From: RGDT01 sp964630925
GTDB lineage: Bacteria; Planctomycetota; Planctomycetia; Gemmatales; Gemmataceae
Length of the DNA stretch: 64,000 nt
Direction: 5' to 3'
Assembly (NCBI GenBank): GCA_964630925.1
Contig: CAZVZK010000005.1
Location: forward strand, 62,001-126,000
A program made the translations under genes and the position numbers. Each line of letters opens with the position of its first letter. Position 1 is the first letter of the stretch. This document shows, one piece after another, positions 16,267 to 25,565 of the stretch. The notes below the pieces were generated by a model, which was given only the letters and a program-made list of their open reading frames with translations, was not told where the DNA came from and searched no databases.

Positions 16267-17961
16267 ATGACCCGCTTCCTCCCCGTCCTCGCTGCCCTCT
16301 CGCTGCTCGCCGCCGCGGCCGGCTGTCCTGCAACCCGCCCCGTCCCTGCCGGACCTGACCCCGATGGCCCGCCCTGGTTCCAAGACGTGACCGCAGGCTC
16401 CGGCCTCTCTTTCCATCACGACCCAGGCCCCATCGACAGCCACTTTTTCATGCCCCAGATCATGGGGAGCGGGGGCGCGGTCATCGACCTCGAAGGCGAC
16501 GGGCGGTTCGGCCTCTACCTCGTCCACATGGGCGGGCCGAAGGGCAAGAAGAACCAGCTCTTCCGCCACAAGGGCGACGGCACGTTCGAGGACATCTCGC
16601 CCGGCTCGGGCCTCGATGTGTCCGGCTGGTGCACCGGCGTGGCGGTGGGCGACCTCGATGACGACGGCCTGCCCGACGTCCTGCTCTGCGAATTCGGCCG
16701 CGTCCGCCTCTTCCGCAATCTGGGTGGGGGCAAGTTCCAGGACGCCACCGGCGGCTCCGGCCTTGTCAACCCGCTCTGGGCCACGTCCGCCGCCTTCGTC
16801 GATTATGACCGCGACGGCCGGCTCGACCTGTTCGTGGCCAACTACATCGCCTACGAGCCGGGCTGGCCCTGCTCCAACCCTTCGGGCCACCGCGACTACT
16901 GCTCGCCTGCCATGTTCAAGGGGACCGCGGGCAAGCTGTACCGCAACCTCGGCGCCGGGAAATTCAAGGACGTTTCCTTCGAGTCGGGCGTCGGACGGCG
17001 CCCAGGCCCCGGCCTGGGGGTCATCGCCGCCGACTTCGACGGCGACGGCTGGCCGGACATCTTCGTCGCCAACGACGGGGCGCCCAACCACTTGTGGATG
17101 AACCAGCAGGACGGCACCTTCAAGGAGGAGGCCCTGGCCCGTGGGGTGGCGGTCAACGCCATGGGCGTGGCCGAGGCCAACATGGGCATCGCGTGGGGGG
17201 ACATCGACGGCGACGGGCTGGAGGACCTGTTCGTCACCCACCTCCGGGTCGAGACAAACACCCTGTGGAGGCAGGGCCCCCGCGGACAGTTCCGCGACGG
17301 GACCGGCGCGTCCGGCATGAACCGCACGCGCTGGAAAGGGACCGGCTTCGGGGCGGTGCTCGCGGACTTCGACAACGACGGGTACCTCGACGCCGCCGTC
17401 GCCAACGGGGCGATCACGCGGCAACGCGGCCCCGACCCCGGATCGGGGCTCGGCGAGCGGTTGAGCCAGTACTCGGAGCGGAACCAGATGTTCGTCAACG
17501 ACGGCAAGGGGGGCTTCCGCGATGTCTCCCCCCGAGAGGGGGCGTACTGCGGCGCGGCGAACGTCGGGCGTGGGCTGATCACCGCCGATCTGTACGGCGA
17601 CGGGGGGCTCTGCCTTGTGGTCCTCCCGGTTGGCGGGCCCGCCCGCCTGCTGCGGAACGTCACCCCGCGTGGGCACTGGCTGGGCGTCCGGGCCGTTGAC
17701 CCGACCCGTAAGCGCGACGCCTACGGCGCCGAGATCACGGTGCGGGCAGGAGGCCGCACGTGGGTGCGGACGGCCAACCCCGCTGGCGGTTATCTGACGA
17801 GCGGCGACCCCCGCGTCCATGTCGGGCTGGGGCCGGCGGCCGAGGCCGAGTGGATCGAGGTGCGCTGGCCGGATGGGGTGCGCGAGCGGTTCTCCGGTGG
17901 TCCGGCAGATCAGCACCGGATCGTGGAAAAGGATACGGGGAAGGTTCGGGGTGGCCGATGA
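16267..17961 (+). CDS. Lipoprotein with FG-GAP/VCBS repeats and ASPIC/UnbV domain
   Basis: 564 residues, start ATG 16267, lipobox AAAAGC. The body holds repeated calcium-binding loops of FG-GAP type: DLDDDGLPD, DYDRDGRLD, DFDGDGWPD, DIDGDGLED and DFDNDGYLD, forming a beta-propeller. The C-terminal 110 residues are an ASPIC/UnbV domain (GHWLGVRAV, GAEITVRAGGRTW, EWIEVRWPDG). Such proteins are extracytoplasmic and of unknown exact role. It overlaps the next gene by four bases (ATGA), so the TPR protein is its co-translated partner; this pair is common in planctomycetes and acidobacteria. Confidence 0.9.
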   Translation: MTRFLPVLAALSLLAAAAGCPATRPVPAGPDPDGPPWFQDVTAGSGLSFHHDPGPIDSHFFMPQIMGSGGAVIDLEGDGRFGLYLVHMGGPKGKKNQLFRHKGDGTFEDISPGSGLDVSGWCTGVAVGDLDDDGLPDVLLCEFGRVRLFRNLGGGKFQDATGGSGLVNPLWATSAAFVDYDRDGRLDLFVANYIAYEPGWPCSNPSGHRDYCSPAMFKGTAGKLYRNLGAGKFKDVSFESGVGRRPGPGLGVIAADFDGDGWPDIFVANDGAPNHLWMNQQDGTFKEEALARGVAVNAMGVAEANMGIAWGDIDGDGLEDLFVTHLRVETNTLWRQGPRGQFRDGTGASGMNRTRWKGTGFGAVLADFDNDGYLDAAVANGAITRQRGPDPGSGLGERLSQYSERNQMFVNDGKGGFRDVSPREGAYCGAANVGRGLITADLYGDGGLCLVVLPVGGPARLLRNVTPRGHWLGVRAVDPTRKRDAYGAEITVRAGGRTWVRTANPAGGYLTSGDPRVHVGLGPAAEAEWIEVRWPDGVRERFSGGPADQHRIVEKDTGKVRGGR

Positions 17962-19259
17962 CCCGTTGGCGCTGGCCATTGTTGCTGGCCGCCCTCCTGG
18001 CGGGGGCGTCCTTCCTTGTGTGGGTGTCCTGGGGGCGCAAGGAGGCGGCCCCGCGTCCGCCCGGCCTGGACCTCTCTGGCCTGGACGAGGACCTGGCCCT
18101 GGTCGTGCGGGAGGCGCGGGCGCGGGTGGAGAAGGACCCCTCCTCGGCGGCGGCCTGGGGCACCCTGGGCAAGATCCTCATGGCGCACGGCCTGTGGGCC
18201 GAGTCGGCCGTGTGCCTGCGGCAGGCGGAGCGGCTCGACCCCGCCGACCCGGCCTGGCCGTATCTGCTGGCGGACCACCTGACGCGCGAGGAGCCGGAGG
18301 AGGGCATCGCCGCCTTGCGCCGGGCCATCCTTGCCGCGGGTGAGGAGTCGGACCTCTCGCTGTTCCGTCTGCGGCTCGCGGAGGTGCTGGCCGGCCTCGG
18401 CCGGGCCGACGAGGCCGAGACGGAGCTGGCTCCTCTCGCCGGGATGAAGGGGCCACGCATCGACTACGTGCGCGGCGTGGTCGCGATGCAACGCGGCAGG
18501 TGGGCCGAGGCACGCGCCCTGTTCGAGGGGGTCCTGGCCGAGCCACGCCTCGCCCGGGACGCCTCGCGCCAGTTGGCGGCGGCATGCCGTCACCTGGGGG
18601 ACGCAGTGGCGGCTGCCCGGCATGATGCACGGGCCCGGTCGCTCTCCCCGACGCCCCCACCCTGGGGGGACCCCTATCTCAAAGACCTCCGAGACTACCG
18701 AGTGGATAAGCTCTCTCGCCTGGAACGGGCGCGGGCGGGGACGGCGGACGATGCCCTATCGACCCTGCGGGCGCTCACACGCCCGGATGGCCAGGAGGCG
18801 TTCATCCTCCGCCTCCGGGCCGCGGAAATGCTGACGGCTGAGGGCCGACTCAGCGAGGCCGAGACGGTCCTCCGCGAAGGGCTCCTGCATTTCCCGGATT
18901 CATCGCGGCTGTTGCTGCGGTTGGCGGAGCTCCGCGAGAGGGCCGGCTCCAAGGAGGCGCTCGCGGAGGCGCTGTCCCTGGCGAGAAAGGCCGGCGAAGG
19001 CATGGTCGCACGCCTCGCCGCCGGCCGGGCCTTGATGGGGTTGGGGCGGGAGGCGGAGGCGGCGGACGAGTTCCGAGCGGCCGCGGCGGCCGGCCCCGGC
19101 GAGCCGGCACCGCATTACAGGCTCGGCATCGCCCTCGCCCGGCAGGGGAAGCGGGAGGAGGCCAGGCAGGCCTTCGAACGTGCGATCCTGGTCGCGGGCG
19201 CCGAATCCGAGCCGGCACGGGAGCTCGCGTCGTGGCGGGCGAAGTGGGGCGAGAAGTGA
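17958..19259 (+). CDS. Membrane-anchored TPR protein
   Basis: 433 residues, start ATG 17958 inside the preceding stop (ATGA). Residues about 5-24 form an N-terminal membrane anchor. The rest is helical repeat, with clear TPR units (AAWGTLGKILMAHGLWAESA, APHYRLGIALARQGKREEAR) scattered from residue 55 to the end. Likely a periplasmic scaffold working with the FG-GAP/ASPIC lipoprotein. A weak GC hairpin follows at about 19261-19290. Confidence 0.85.
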   Translation: MTRWRWPLLLAALLAGASFLVWVSWGRKEAAPRPPGLDLSGLDEDLALVVREARARVEKDPSSAAAWGTLGKILMAHGLWAESAVCLRQAERLDPADPAWPYLLADHLTREEPEEGIAALRRAILAAGEESDLSLFRLRLAEVLAGLGRADEAETELAPLAGMKGPRIDYVRGVVAMQRGRWAEARALFEGVLAEPRLARDASRQLAAACRHLGDAVAAARHDARARSLSPTPPPWGDPYLKDLRDYRVDKLSRLERARAGTADDALSTLRALTRPDGQEAFILRLRAAEMLTAEGRLSEAETVLREGLLHFPDSSRLLLRLAELRERAGSKEALAEALSLARKAGEGMVARLAAGRALMGLGREAEAADEFRAAAAAGPGEPAPHYRLGIALARQGKREEARQAFERAILVAGAESEPARELASWRAKWGEK

Positions 19260-19386
19260 TCACGCGGGGACGCGCCGTGTCCCGCGTCAACTGCCCTTGT
19301 CCGCCGCCGCAAACGCCCCTACTCTGAGAGTTGGAACACGAATTCACGCCTGACGGACCTGCCCTCCGGAGCGAGGGGCACTCAAC

Positions 19387-20001
19387 ATGGACGCATTCGA
19401 ATCATCCGCCGCACCCCTGCCGGGGGACGCGGCCCCGGACGGCCTTTCCGCCGCCCCGCTCTCCGCCGAGCGGGTCTACCACGACTACGCGCCTCGCGTC
19501 TACAACATGGCCCGCCGCATGGTCGCCAGCGACCTCGACGCCGAGGACGTCACACAGGACGTCCTCCTCCAGGTGGTGCGCAAACTCCCCACCTTTCGCG
19601 GCGAGGCGGCCTTCCCCACCTGGCTGCACCGCGTCACGGTCAACGCCGCCCTGTCGCACCGCCGCCGCCAGGCCGTCCGCGACGCCCGCGGCCCGCGTAA
19701 CACCAGCGACGTACACGGCGAGGACGAGGCCCTCGAGGCCGCCGGCCGCATCCTCCCCCCCGACGACCTCGCCCTGACGGCCGAGATGCGCCAGCGCATC
19801 GACCAGGCCATCGCCGCCCTGCCGTCCGCCTACCGCGTCGTCTTCGTCATGGCCGACATCGAAGGCCTGCCCAACTCCGAGGTCGCCGAACGGCTGGACA
19901 TGACCCTCCCCGCCATCAAGAGCCGCCTGCACCGCGCCCGTGCCATGCTCCGCGACGCCCTCGCACCCTACTTCTCAGAAGGGATGAGCGATGAGGGATG
20001 A
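19387..20001 (+). CDS. ECF-type RNA polymerase sigma factor
   Basis: 204 residues. Sigma region 2 is at about 30-95 (YHDYAPRVYNMARRMV, DAEDVTQDVLLQVV, FPTWLHRVTVNAALSHRRR) and region 4 at about 135-190 (LPSAYRVVFVMADIEGLPN, then the helix-turn-helix ERLDMTLPAIKSRLHRARAM). It lacks C-terminal extensions and no anti-sigma gene is adjacent. The last codons (EGMSDEG and stop) lie inside a heptanucleotide repeat array, so the end of the protein is encoded by repeat sequence. Confidence 0.93.
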   Translation: MDAFESSAAPLPGDAAPDGLSAAPLSAERVYHDYAPRVYNMARRMVASDLDAEDVTQDVLLQVVRKLPTFRGEAAFPTWLHRVTVNAALSHRRRQAVRDARGPRNTSDVHGEDEALEAAGRILPPDDLALTAEMRQRIDQAIAALPSAYRVVFVMADIEGLPNSEVAERLDMTLPAIKSRLHRARAMLRDALAPYFSEGMSDEG

Positions 20002-20056
20002 GTGATGAAAGAAGATCTGGTTATCTTTTCATCCCTCATCCCTCATCCCTCATCCC
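19981..20056. repeat. Inverted heptanucleotide tandem array (GGGATGA)
   Basis: Four heptamers at 19981-20008 (GGGATGA with two variant units) face four perfect reverse-complement heptamers TCATCCC at 20029-20056, with a 20-base loop. The sigma gene's stop codon is within the third unit. It would form a strong hairpin and probably ends transcription. Confidence 0.85.
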
Positions 20057-20130
20057 TACTCACGACCCTTGACGCCCCTCCCCGCCGGGGGATAGCCTGA
20101 TCCGGGGGCCCATCCCTTTCCGGGTTGCCC

Positions 20131-21486
20131 ATGACTCGCGACCACGACCAGCCGCTGACGCCGGCCACGCCGGAGCAGCGCCGAGCCGCCACGGGGCTGT
20201 TCGAGCGCGCGGGGCAGTCCGTCGCCGCCGGCAACCACGCCCACGCCTGCTCCCTCCTCCGCGAGTGCTGCCGCCTCGACCCCGGCAACCTCCTCTTCCG
20301 CCAGGCCCTCCGCCGCGCGGGCAAGGCCCGGTACAACAACAACGGGCGCGGCGGCTGGTTCGCCTGGCTCCTCAACTGGCCCGCACACATCGGCCTCCGC
20401 CGGGCGGCCGCCGCCGCCCGGCACCTCGACGTGTTCGAATACGCCGAGGCCATCCTCGCCCGCAACCCCTGGGACCTGGCCGCCCAGGACGCCCTCGCCC
20501 GCTCCGCCGACGCCCTCGGCCTGCTCGACCTCGCCATCTGGTCGCTCGAACAGGCCCGGCAATCCGACCCCGACGCCCGCGAGCTGAACCGCTCCCTCGC
20601 CCGCCTGTACGAGCGGCGCGGCAACTTCTCCCAGGCCCACGCCCTCTGGGAGCGCATCGCGGAAAGCCACCCGGGCGACGCCGAGGCCGCCTCGCGCCTC
20701 ACCCGCCCCCCCAAGCCCGCCCCGCCCTCCTCGCCCGAGATGGCCGCCGCCCCCGCCGATCCCGTCGAGCGCGTCGCCTCCGCCCTGCGCCATGCCATCG
20801 ACGCGGACCCCACCTCCCCCGCGCCCTATCTCGCCCTGTCCGCCCTGTACAAGCAGGCGGGGAGGCACGAGCAGGCGTACCAGGTGCTGGCCGCCGGCCT
20901 CGGCCCCGCCGGCAACGCCTTCGAGCTGTCCGAGGAGATGGCGTGCCTCGCCATCGAACCCCTCCGCCGCGACCTCGCCATCACCCTCGACAAGCTTTCC
21001 ACCTCGCCAGGGGACGTCGGCCTGCAGGAGATCCGCGCCGCCCTCGAACGCGAGATCCTCACCCAGGAGGCCGACCTGTGCCGCCTGCGGGCCGACCGCT
21101 TCCCCGGCCAGCCTCGCCTCCGCCTCGACCTCGGCACCTGCCTGCTCCGCCTGGGGCAGATCGAGGAGGCCATCCGCGAGCTGACGCTGGCCTGCGCCGA
21201 CGAGCAGGCCCGCTGGCGCGCCCTCGGCGGGCTGGGGCACTGCTGGCTGGCCTGGGGCAACACCGCCAGGGCGCTCAGGCACTTCGAAGACGCCCTCGCC
21301 TGCGCCCCCCCCGCCGACCCCGCCCGCCTCGACCTGCTCTACGAGGCCGCCTGCTGCCACGCCGCCTCCGGCGCCCCCGAGCGTGCCGTCGAGCGGGGCG
21401 GCGAGCTGGCCGAGCTGGCGCCCGGCCACCGCGACATCCTGCACCTGCTCCCGGCCTGGCAGGCGCGGGTCCGCCCGGCCTCCTGA
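20131..21486 (+). CDS. TPR-repeat protein
   Basis: 451 residues, start taken at ATG 20131; there is no strong ribosome binding site. No signal peptide is visible, so it is probably cytoplasmic. Helical repeats occur throughout (SVAAGNHAHACSLLRECCRL, GLLDLAIWSLEQARQSDP, GNFSQAHALWERIAES, APYLALSALYKQAGRHEQAY, LGQIEEAIRELTLACADE, GNTARALRHFEDALACAP). A single hydrophobic patch near residues 72-84 contains tryptophans and may contact a membrane. Function unknown beyond scaffolding. Confidence 0.8.
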   Translation: MTRDHDQPLTPATPEQRRAATGLFERAGQSVAAGNHAHACSLLRECCRLDPGNLLFRQALRRAGKARYNNNGRGGWFAWLLNWPAHIGLRRAAAAARHLDVFEYAEAILARNPWDLAAQDALARSADALGLLDLAIWSLEQARQSDPDARELNRSLARLYERRGNFSQAHALWERIAESHPGDAEAASRLTRPPKPAPPSSPEMAAAPADPVERVASALRHAIDADPTSPAPYLALSALYKQAGRHEQAYQVLAAGLGPAGNAFELSEEMACLAIEPLRRDLAITLDKLSTSPGDVGLQEIRAALEREILTQEADLCRLRADRFPGQPRLRLDLGTCLLRLGQIEEAIRELTLACADEQARWRALGGLGHCWLAWGNTARALRHFEDALACAPPADPARLDLLYEAACCHAASGAPERAVERGGELAELAPGHRDILHLLPAWQARVRPAS

Positions 21487-21573
21487 GACGCGGATTGTTG
21501 TCCGCCGGGCCGTCCGTCCTACGCATATACTCTCAGGGAGCCCGCGCACGCAAGCGCCTGGAAAGGCACGTCC

Positions 21574-23025
21574 ATGAGAAAGACCGTCCTGTTCGCCGCC
21601 GCGGCAGCCATCCTCGTTCTGACGGGGGCGGGCCGCACCGCCTCCCTGGACAAAGCCCTGCTGGTCAAATGCCCCGACCTCCTCGACGCCCTCAAGGAGG
21701 AGAAGGTCAGGACGGTCGGCATCCTCCCCTTCCGCGTCAAGAAGGGCACGCGCGTCGCCGGCTTCACATCCGCCCCCCTGGCCACCAACCTCCCCGGGCG
21801 GTTGGAGAACGCCCTCATCCTCACCCAGGGCGGCCACGAGAAGTCCGCCATCCGCGTCATCCGCGACGCCGCCGCCACGGGCTCCAAGGCCCGTGTCGGC
21901 TCGTGGACGACCACACGGGCCGCCTTCAACCGCCTGTTCACCCTCGACTACCAGCCCGCCTGGGGCAGCGCCGCCATCAAGCCCGACGCCTTCATCACCG
22001 GCGAGGTCGTCAACAGCGCCGACAGCCGCGAGTCCACCTCGGTGGCCCTCGAGCTGTTGAAGCCCGGCTCGTGGAAGGACGGGCGGCCCGCCGCCGTCAA
22101 GCTCCTCACCATCAAGTGCGGCACCGACCGCGCCCTGCTCCGCGATCTGGGCTATGCGTATGCCCTGTCGCGCTCGGCCGTCAAGGCCCGCGGCGTCACG
22201 TCCCGCGCCCTCGACCAGCAGGCCCTCAAGCAGGTCAAGGAGGAGGAGGACGGCCTCAAGCCCCAGCCCGGCCCCGGCACCCCGACCTCGCACAGCGCCC
22301 GTGACGTGGGCGGGATGCGTCTGGAGATCGAGTACGACGGCGTCAAGCAGGAGGTCACCGCCATCGCGGGCGACAAGGGCCAGCGCCAGCCGCAATACCA
22401 GGTGGCGGCGGCGAAGCCCGGCCAGAAGGTCGTCATCTGCCTGACGCGCGTCGCCGAGGACGACACCAAGCTCGGCGTGGTGCTGCGCGTGAACGGCAAG
22501 AGCGTGCTGGAGGAGCAGGACGCCCCGCCGGAGGGCTGCAACCGGTGGATCTACGCCGCCTCCAAGAAGGGCGTGCGCGAGGAGTACGCCGGCTTCTACT
22601 TCCGCGAGGGCGACAACCTCGTCGAGCGGACGTTCAAGGTCCTGACGGCGGAGGAGTCGGCCGTCAAGATCAGCGAGATGGGGTCAAGGGCCGGCTGGAT
22701 CGACCTCGACGTGTTCGCCGCCGGCGCGCCGGGCGGCGACAAGCCCGACGACCCGGACGGCCTGACGATCAGCACGCGGTCGGCGACGAAGGCGCGGGGG
22801 GCGACCCTCAAGGAGGTCCAGGCGAAGATCGCCAAGGCCAACAACATCAAGCTCCTCTCGCCCATGGTCACCGTCAAGTCGCGCGGGGGGCTCATCGTCC
22901 TCGGCGCCGAGTCGGCCAATCCCTCCCCCTACGAGTCGTCCGACCTGCCCAACGCCAGGGCCGTCGGCGGCATCTCGATCCGCTACTACGAGAAGCCGGC
23001 CTCCGGCACCAAGGTCGTCGATTGA
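21574..23025 (+). CDS. Secreted protein of unknown family, first of a tandem pair
   Basis: 483 residues with a signal peptide at 1-23. The N-terminal domain (VRTVGILPFRVKKGTRVAG, then LPGRLENALIL, and PDAFITGEVVNS) resembles FlgO/CsgG-like or TolB-N-like nucleotide-free domains that begin with a conserved LPF strand; this is inference. A second region (MRLEIEYDGVKQEVTAI, GQKVVICLTRV) looks like a beta-sandwich containing NRWIYAASKKGVREEYAGFYFREG. It is followed 43 bases later by a paralogue with the same order of segments. No catalytic motif is visible. Confidence 0.75.
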   Translation: MRKTVLFAAAAAILVLTGAGRTASLDKALLVKCPDLLDALKEEKVRTVGILPFRVKKGTRVAGFTSAPLATNLPGRLENALILTQGGHEKSAIRVIRDAAATGSKARVGSWTTTRAAFNRLFTLDYQPAWGSAAIKPDAFITGEVVNSADSRESTSVALELLKPGSWKDGRPAAVKLLTIKCGTDRALLRDLGYAYALSRSAVKARGVTSRALDQQALKQVKEEEDGLKPQPGPGTPTSHSARDVGGMRLEIEYDGVKQEVTAIAGDKGQRQPQYQVAAAKPGQKVVICLTRVAEDDTKLGVVLRVNGKSVLEEQDAPPEGCNRWIYAASKKGVREEYAGFYFREGDNLVERTFKVLTAEESAVKISEMGSRAGWIDLDVFAAGAPGGDKPDDPDGLTISTRSATKARGATLKEVQAKIAKANNIKLLSPMVTVKSRGGLIVLGAESANPSPYESSDLPNARAVGGISIRYYEKPASGTKVVD

Positions 23026-23068
23026 GCAACCCCGGCCCGGATCCCACCCAACCCGAGAGAAGTTCCCA

Positions 23069-24478
23069 ATGACCATGAGACTGAAAACGGGCCTGGCGCT
23101 GGCCGCCGTCGCCCTCCTCGTCGCACCGGCCCCGGCCGCCAACCTCGACAAGGGGCTGATCGACAACGTCCCTGAGATCCTCGCCGCCCTCAAGAAGGCC
23201 GGGGTGAAGACCGTGGGCGTCCTGCCCTTCCAGGTCAAACTCGGCACGCGGCCCGCGTCTTTCACCTCCTCGCCGCTTTCGGCGACGCTGCCGACCCGCC
23301 TGGAGAACGCCCTCGTTCTGCGGCACGGCGGCGGCAAGGAGCCCATCCGCGTCGTCCGCGACAGCGCCGCCGGCGACGCCTGGGCCAAGAAGTCGTCGGC
23401 CTTCCGCCGCCTCTTCCTCGACGAGAAGGAGCCGGCCTGGGGCGACGACAAGGTGAAGGCCGACGCCTTCCTGAGCGGCATCATCACCAACGCCGGCGAC
23501 CGCAAGAAGACCTCCGTCGAGATCCGCCTCGTGACCGCCGACTCGCTCAAAGCCGGCAAGCTCGCGATGACGAAGCTGCACTCGTTCGAGGTGAACACCG
23601 ACCGCTCGCTGCTGCGCGACCTGGGCTACAACGTCACCGTCGTCGCCTCGCGGGCCATCCGCAAGGACACCAAGCCGGACGACCTCGACAACGACGCCAT
23701 CGAGATGGTGCAGAAGGAGGACGAGGGCAAGAAGAAGGAGCCCGGCCCCAAGGAGGAGGGGTCGCACGCCCCCGACAACATCGCCGGCATGCGTCTGGAG
23801 ATCGAGTACGACGGCGTCAAGCAGGAGATCAAGGCCGTCACGTCGGGCGTCGAGGGCGCCCAGCAGGTGCAGTACCAGGTGGCGGCCCCGAAGCCCGGCC
23901 AGAAGGTCGCCGTCTACCTGACCCGCATCAGCGAGGGGGCCGAGAAGCTCGGCGTCGTCCTCCGCGTCAACGGCCTCAGCACGTTCGCCGAGGAGACCGA
24001 CGAGGCGGTGGCCTGCAAGAAGTGGATCTACGCCCCGGACAAGAAGGGGACGCGCGAGGGGTACACCGGCTTCTACTACCGCAAGGCGGAGGGCAGCGAC
24101 GAGCTGACCGAGAAGCCGTTCAAGGTCCTCGACGACGACGCGTCGGCGGCGCGGATCGCCGAGATGGGCCCGCGGGGCGGCTGGATCGACCTCGACGTGT
24201 TCACGTCCCGTGAGAAGGATGACCCGCCGACGGACGAGCTGACCTTCAGCACGCGGTCGCTGAGCAAGGGCAAGAAGCCGAAGACCCTGCCGGACGCCCG
24301 CAAGGCGCTGGCCGACGCCAACCGGCTGGAGATCCTGCCGTTCCGGGCGCGGAGCTTCAAGGGCGTGATGGTGGCCGAGGTCAACGAGGCCCCCGCCGGC
24401 CCGGTGAAGACCGACGCCCTGACCAACCCGGTGCGGCTGGGCGGCATCTCGATCCGCTACGTCGAGCCCGCCAAGTAA
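23069..24478 (+). CDS. Secreted protein of unknown family, second of a tandem pair
   Basis: 469 residues, signal peptide 1-23. It matches the preceding gene along its whole length: VKTVGVLPFQVKLGTRPAS, LPTRLENALVL, LLRDLGYNVTVVASRAI, MRLEIEYDGVKQEIKAV, KKWIYAPDKKGTREGYTGF and the common ending GGISIRYVEPAK. The linker before the second domain is charged and repetitive (KKKEPGPKEEG). Tandem duplication is clear. The gene ends just before an inverted repeat array shared with the convergent DUF1559 gene. Confidence 0.75.
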   Translation: MTMRLKTGLALAAVALLVAPAPAANLDKGLIDNVPEILAALKKAGVKTVGVLPFQVKLGTRPASFTSSPLSATLPTRLENALVLRHGGGKEPIRVVRDSAAGDAWAKKSSAFRRLFLDEKEPAWGDDKVKADAFLSGIITNAGDRKKTSVEIRLVTADSLKAGKLAMTKLHSFEVNTDRSLLRDLGYNVTVVASRAIRKDTKPDDLDNDAIEMVQKEDEGKKKEPGPKEEGSHAPDNIAGMRLEIEYDGVKQEIKAVTSGVEGAQQVQYQVAAPKPGQKVAVYLTRISEGAEKLGVVLRVNGLSTFAEETDEAVACKKWIYAPDKKGTREGYTGFYYRKAEGSDELTEKPFKVLDDDASAARIAEMGPRGGWIDLDVFTSREKDDPPTDELTFSTRSLSKGKKPKTLPDARKALADANRLEILPFRARSFKGVMVAEVNEAPAGPVKTDALTNPVRLGGISIRYVEPAK

Positions 24479-24484
24479 CCTCTT

Positions 24485-24554
24485 CGGAGTGCAGAGTGCA
24501 GAGTGCAGAGTGGCCAGCCGGGCATCGGCTGTTCACTCTGCACTCTGCACTCCG
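24485..24554. repeat. Inverted heptanucleotide tandem array (CAGAGTG) between convergent genes
   Basis: Four units (CGGAGTG then three CAGAGTG) at 24485-24512 face three reverse-complement units at 24534-24554. The loop carries a smaller stem (AGCCG/CGGCT). It sits between the stop codons of two converging genes (24478 and 24561) and is suited to be a bidirectional terminator. Confidence 0.85.
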
Positions 24555-24560
24555 CACCCC

Positions 24561-25433
24561 TCAATCCGGGATGTAGCCGGTGCCGTCGTTGCGCACGCAG
24601 ACCCTGGCCCACGTGGTGAGGTCCACGGAGTACGAGACGGCGCGGACCGAGCCGTCGGCGAGGAGGGCGTGGAAGGCGGCCGAGTGTGCGGCGCCGAAAC
24701 CGAGACGGGGCGCGTCTCCGGCGCCGTCGCGGGCGGGGCTTTCCGTGCCGACCCGGTAGCACTCGCCGTCGCCGTTCCAGCCGGGGCGGTTCCAGGGGGC
24801 GTCGTCGTCGGGCGCGGTGCCCAGGCCGGCCGGGTCGAGCCGCTTCTCCGCGACCATGACCGTGGCGCCGGTGCCGTCGGCCACGTCGGCGAGGCGGACC
24901 GTGATCGCGTTCCCGCGGGCGATGATGCCGTTCGCCCCGGTGTCGGGCCTCGTGCCGGCGCACCCGGCGTAGTCGATGCGGCCGGTGCCGTCGTACAGGG
25001 TCGGGGCGCGGCGCGTCGGACAGTAGAGGAGGGATACGGGCGTGGAATCGACGGTGTCGGACGACGACCGGAAGAGCTCGGCCTCACCCAGGTAGGGGAG
25101 GATGTGGTAGGCCCACGACCATTCGGGGCGATGGCCGGGGCGGCCCTCGCTCTCGCCGTCCACGTTCAGGCCACCCTGCGGGTAGCCGCCGAGCTGGTCG
25201 TGGTGGGCGAGGATGGCCAGGCCGATCCGCTTGAGGTTGTGCCGGCACTGCGTCCGTGCGGCGGCGTCCCGCACCTTCTGGACGGCGGGCAGCAACAGGC
25301 CGATCAGCACGAAGGAAATGGCGACGACGACCAGCAGCTCGGCCAGCGTGAAGCCCGCACGCGCGCGACGCCTCCTCGACGCACGGGGGCGCGGAGGTCG
25401 TGGGCGCGGCATCTCCCGCATGGTTGTCGGCAT
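24561..25433 (-). CDS. DUF1559 protein with prepilin-type N-terminus
   Basis: 290 residues from ATG 25431-25433. An arginine/proline-rich leader of about 30 residues precedes GFTLAELLVVVAISFVLIG, the prepilin-type helix, then LPAVQKVRDAAARTQC. The middle has the usual DUF1559 marks (LPYLGEAELF, YCPTRRAP, DYAGCAGT, ADVADGTGATVMVAEKR) and the C-terminal HSAAFHALLADGSV. A related gene follows upstream on the same strand, so this is a local family pair. The leader is longer than usual; a start at 25421 is possible. Confidence 0.88.
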   Translation of the reverse strand: MPTTMREMPRPRPPRPRASRRRRARAGFTLAELLVVVAISFVLIGLLLPAVQKVRDAAARTQCRHNLKRIGLAILAHHDQLGGYPQGGLNVDGESEGRPGHRPEWSWAYHILPYLGEAELFRSSSDTVDSTPVSLLYCPTRRAPTLYDGTGRIDYAGCAGTRPDTGANGIIARGNAITVRLADVADGTGATVMVAEKRLDPAGLGTAPDDDAPWNRPGWNGDGECYRVGTESPARDGAGDAPRLGFGAAHSAAFHALLADGSVRAVSYSVDLTTWARVCVRNDGTGYIPD

Positions 25434-25565
25434 TGGATCGCACGGGTCAATGAGAGGATGGTGAGAATGATAGCGGGGGCGGGCCGCCGCGGGAAGTGGG
25501 ATTCGTGAATCCCCCCTACCGGACCGGCCGCGACGTCGGCGTCGCGGCCGCACGGGACAGAGGCG

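Noticed and set aside
20265..22304. A 679-codon plus-strand open frame
   Set aside because: It runs across the end of the TPR gene and into the secreted paralogue gene in another frame, with arginine/proline-rich sequence of no family.
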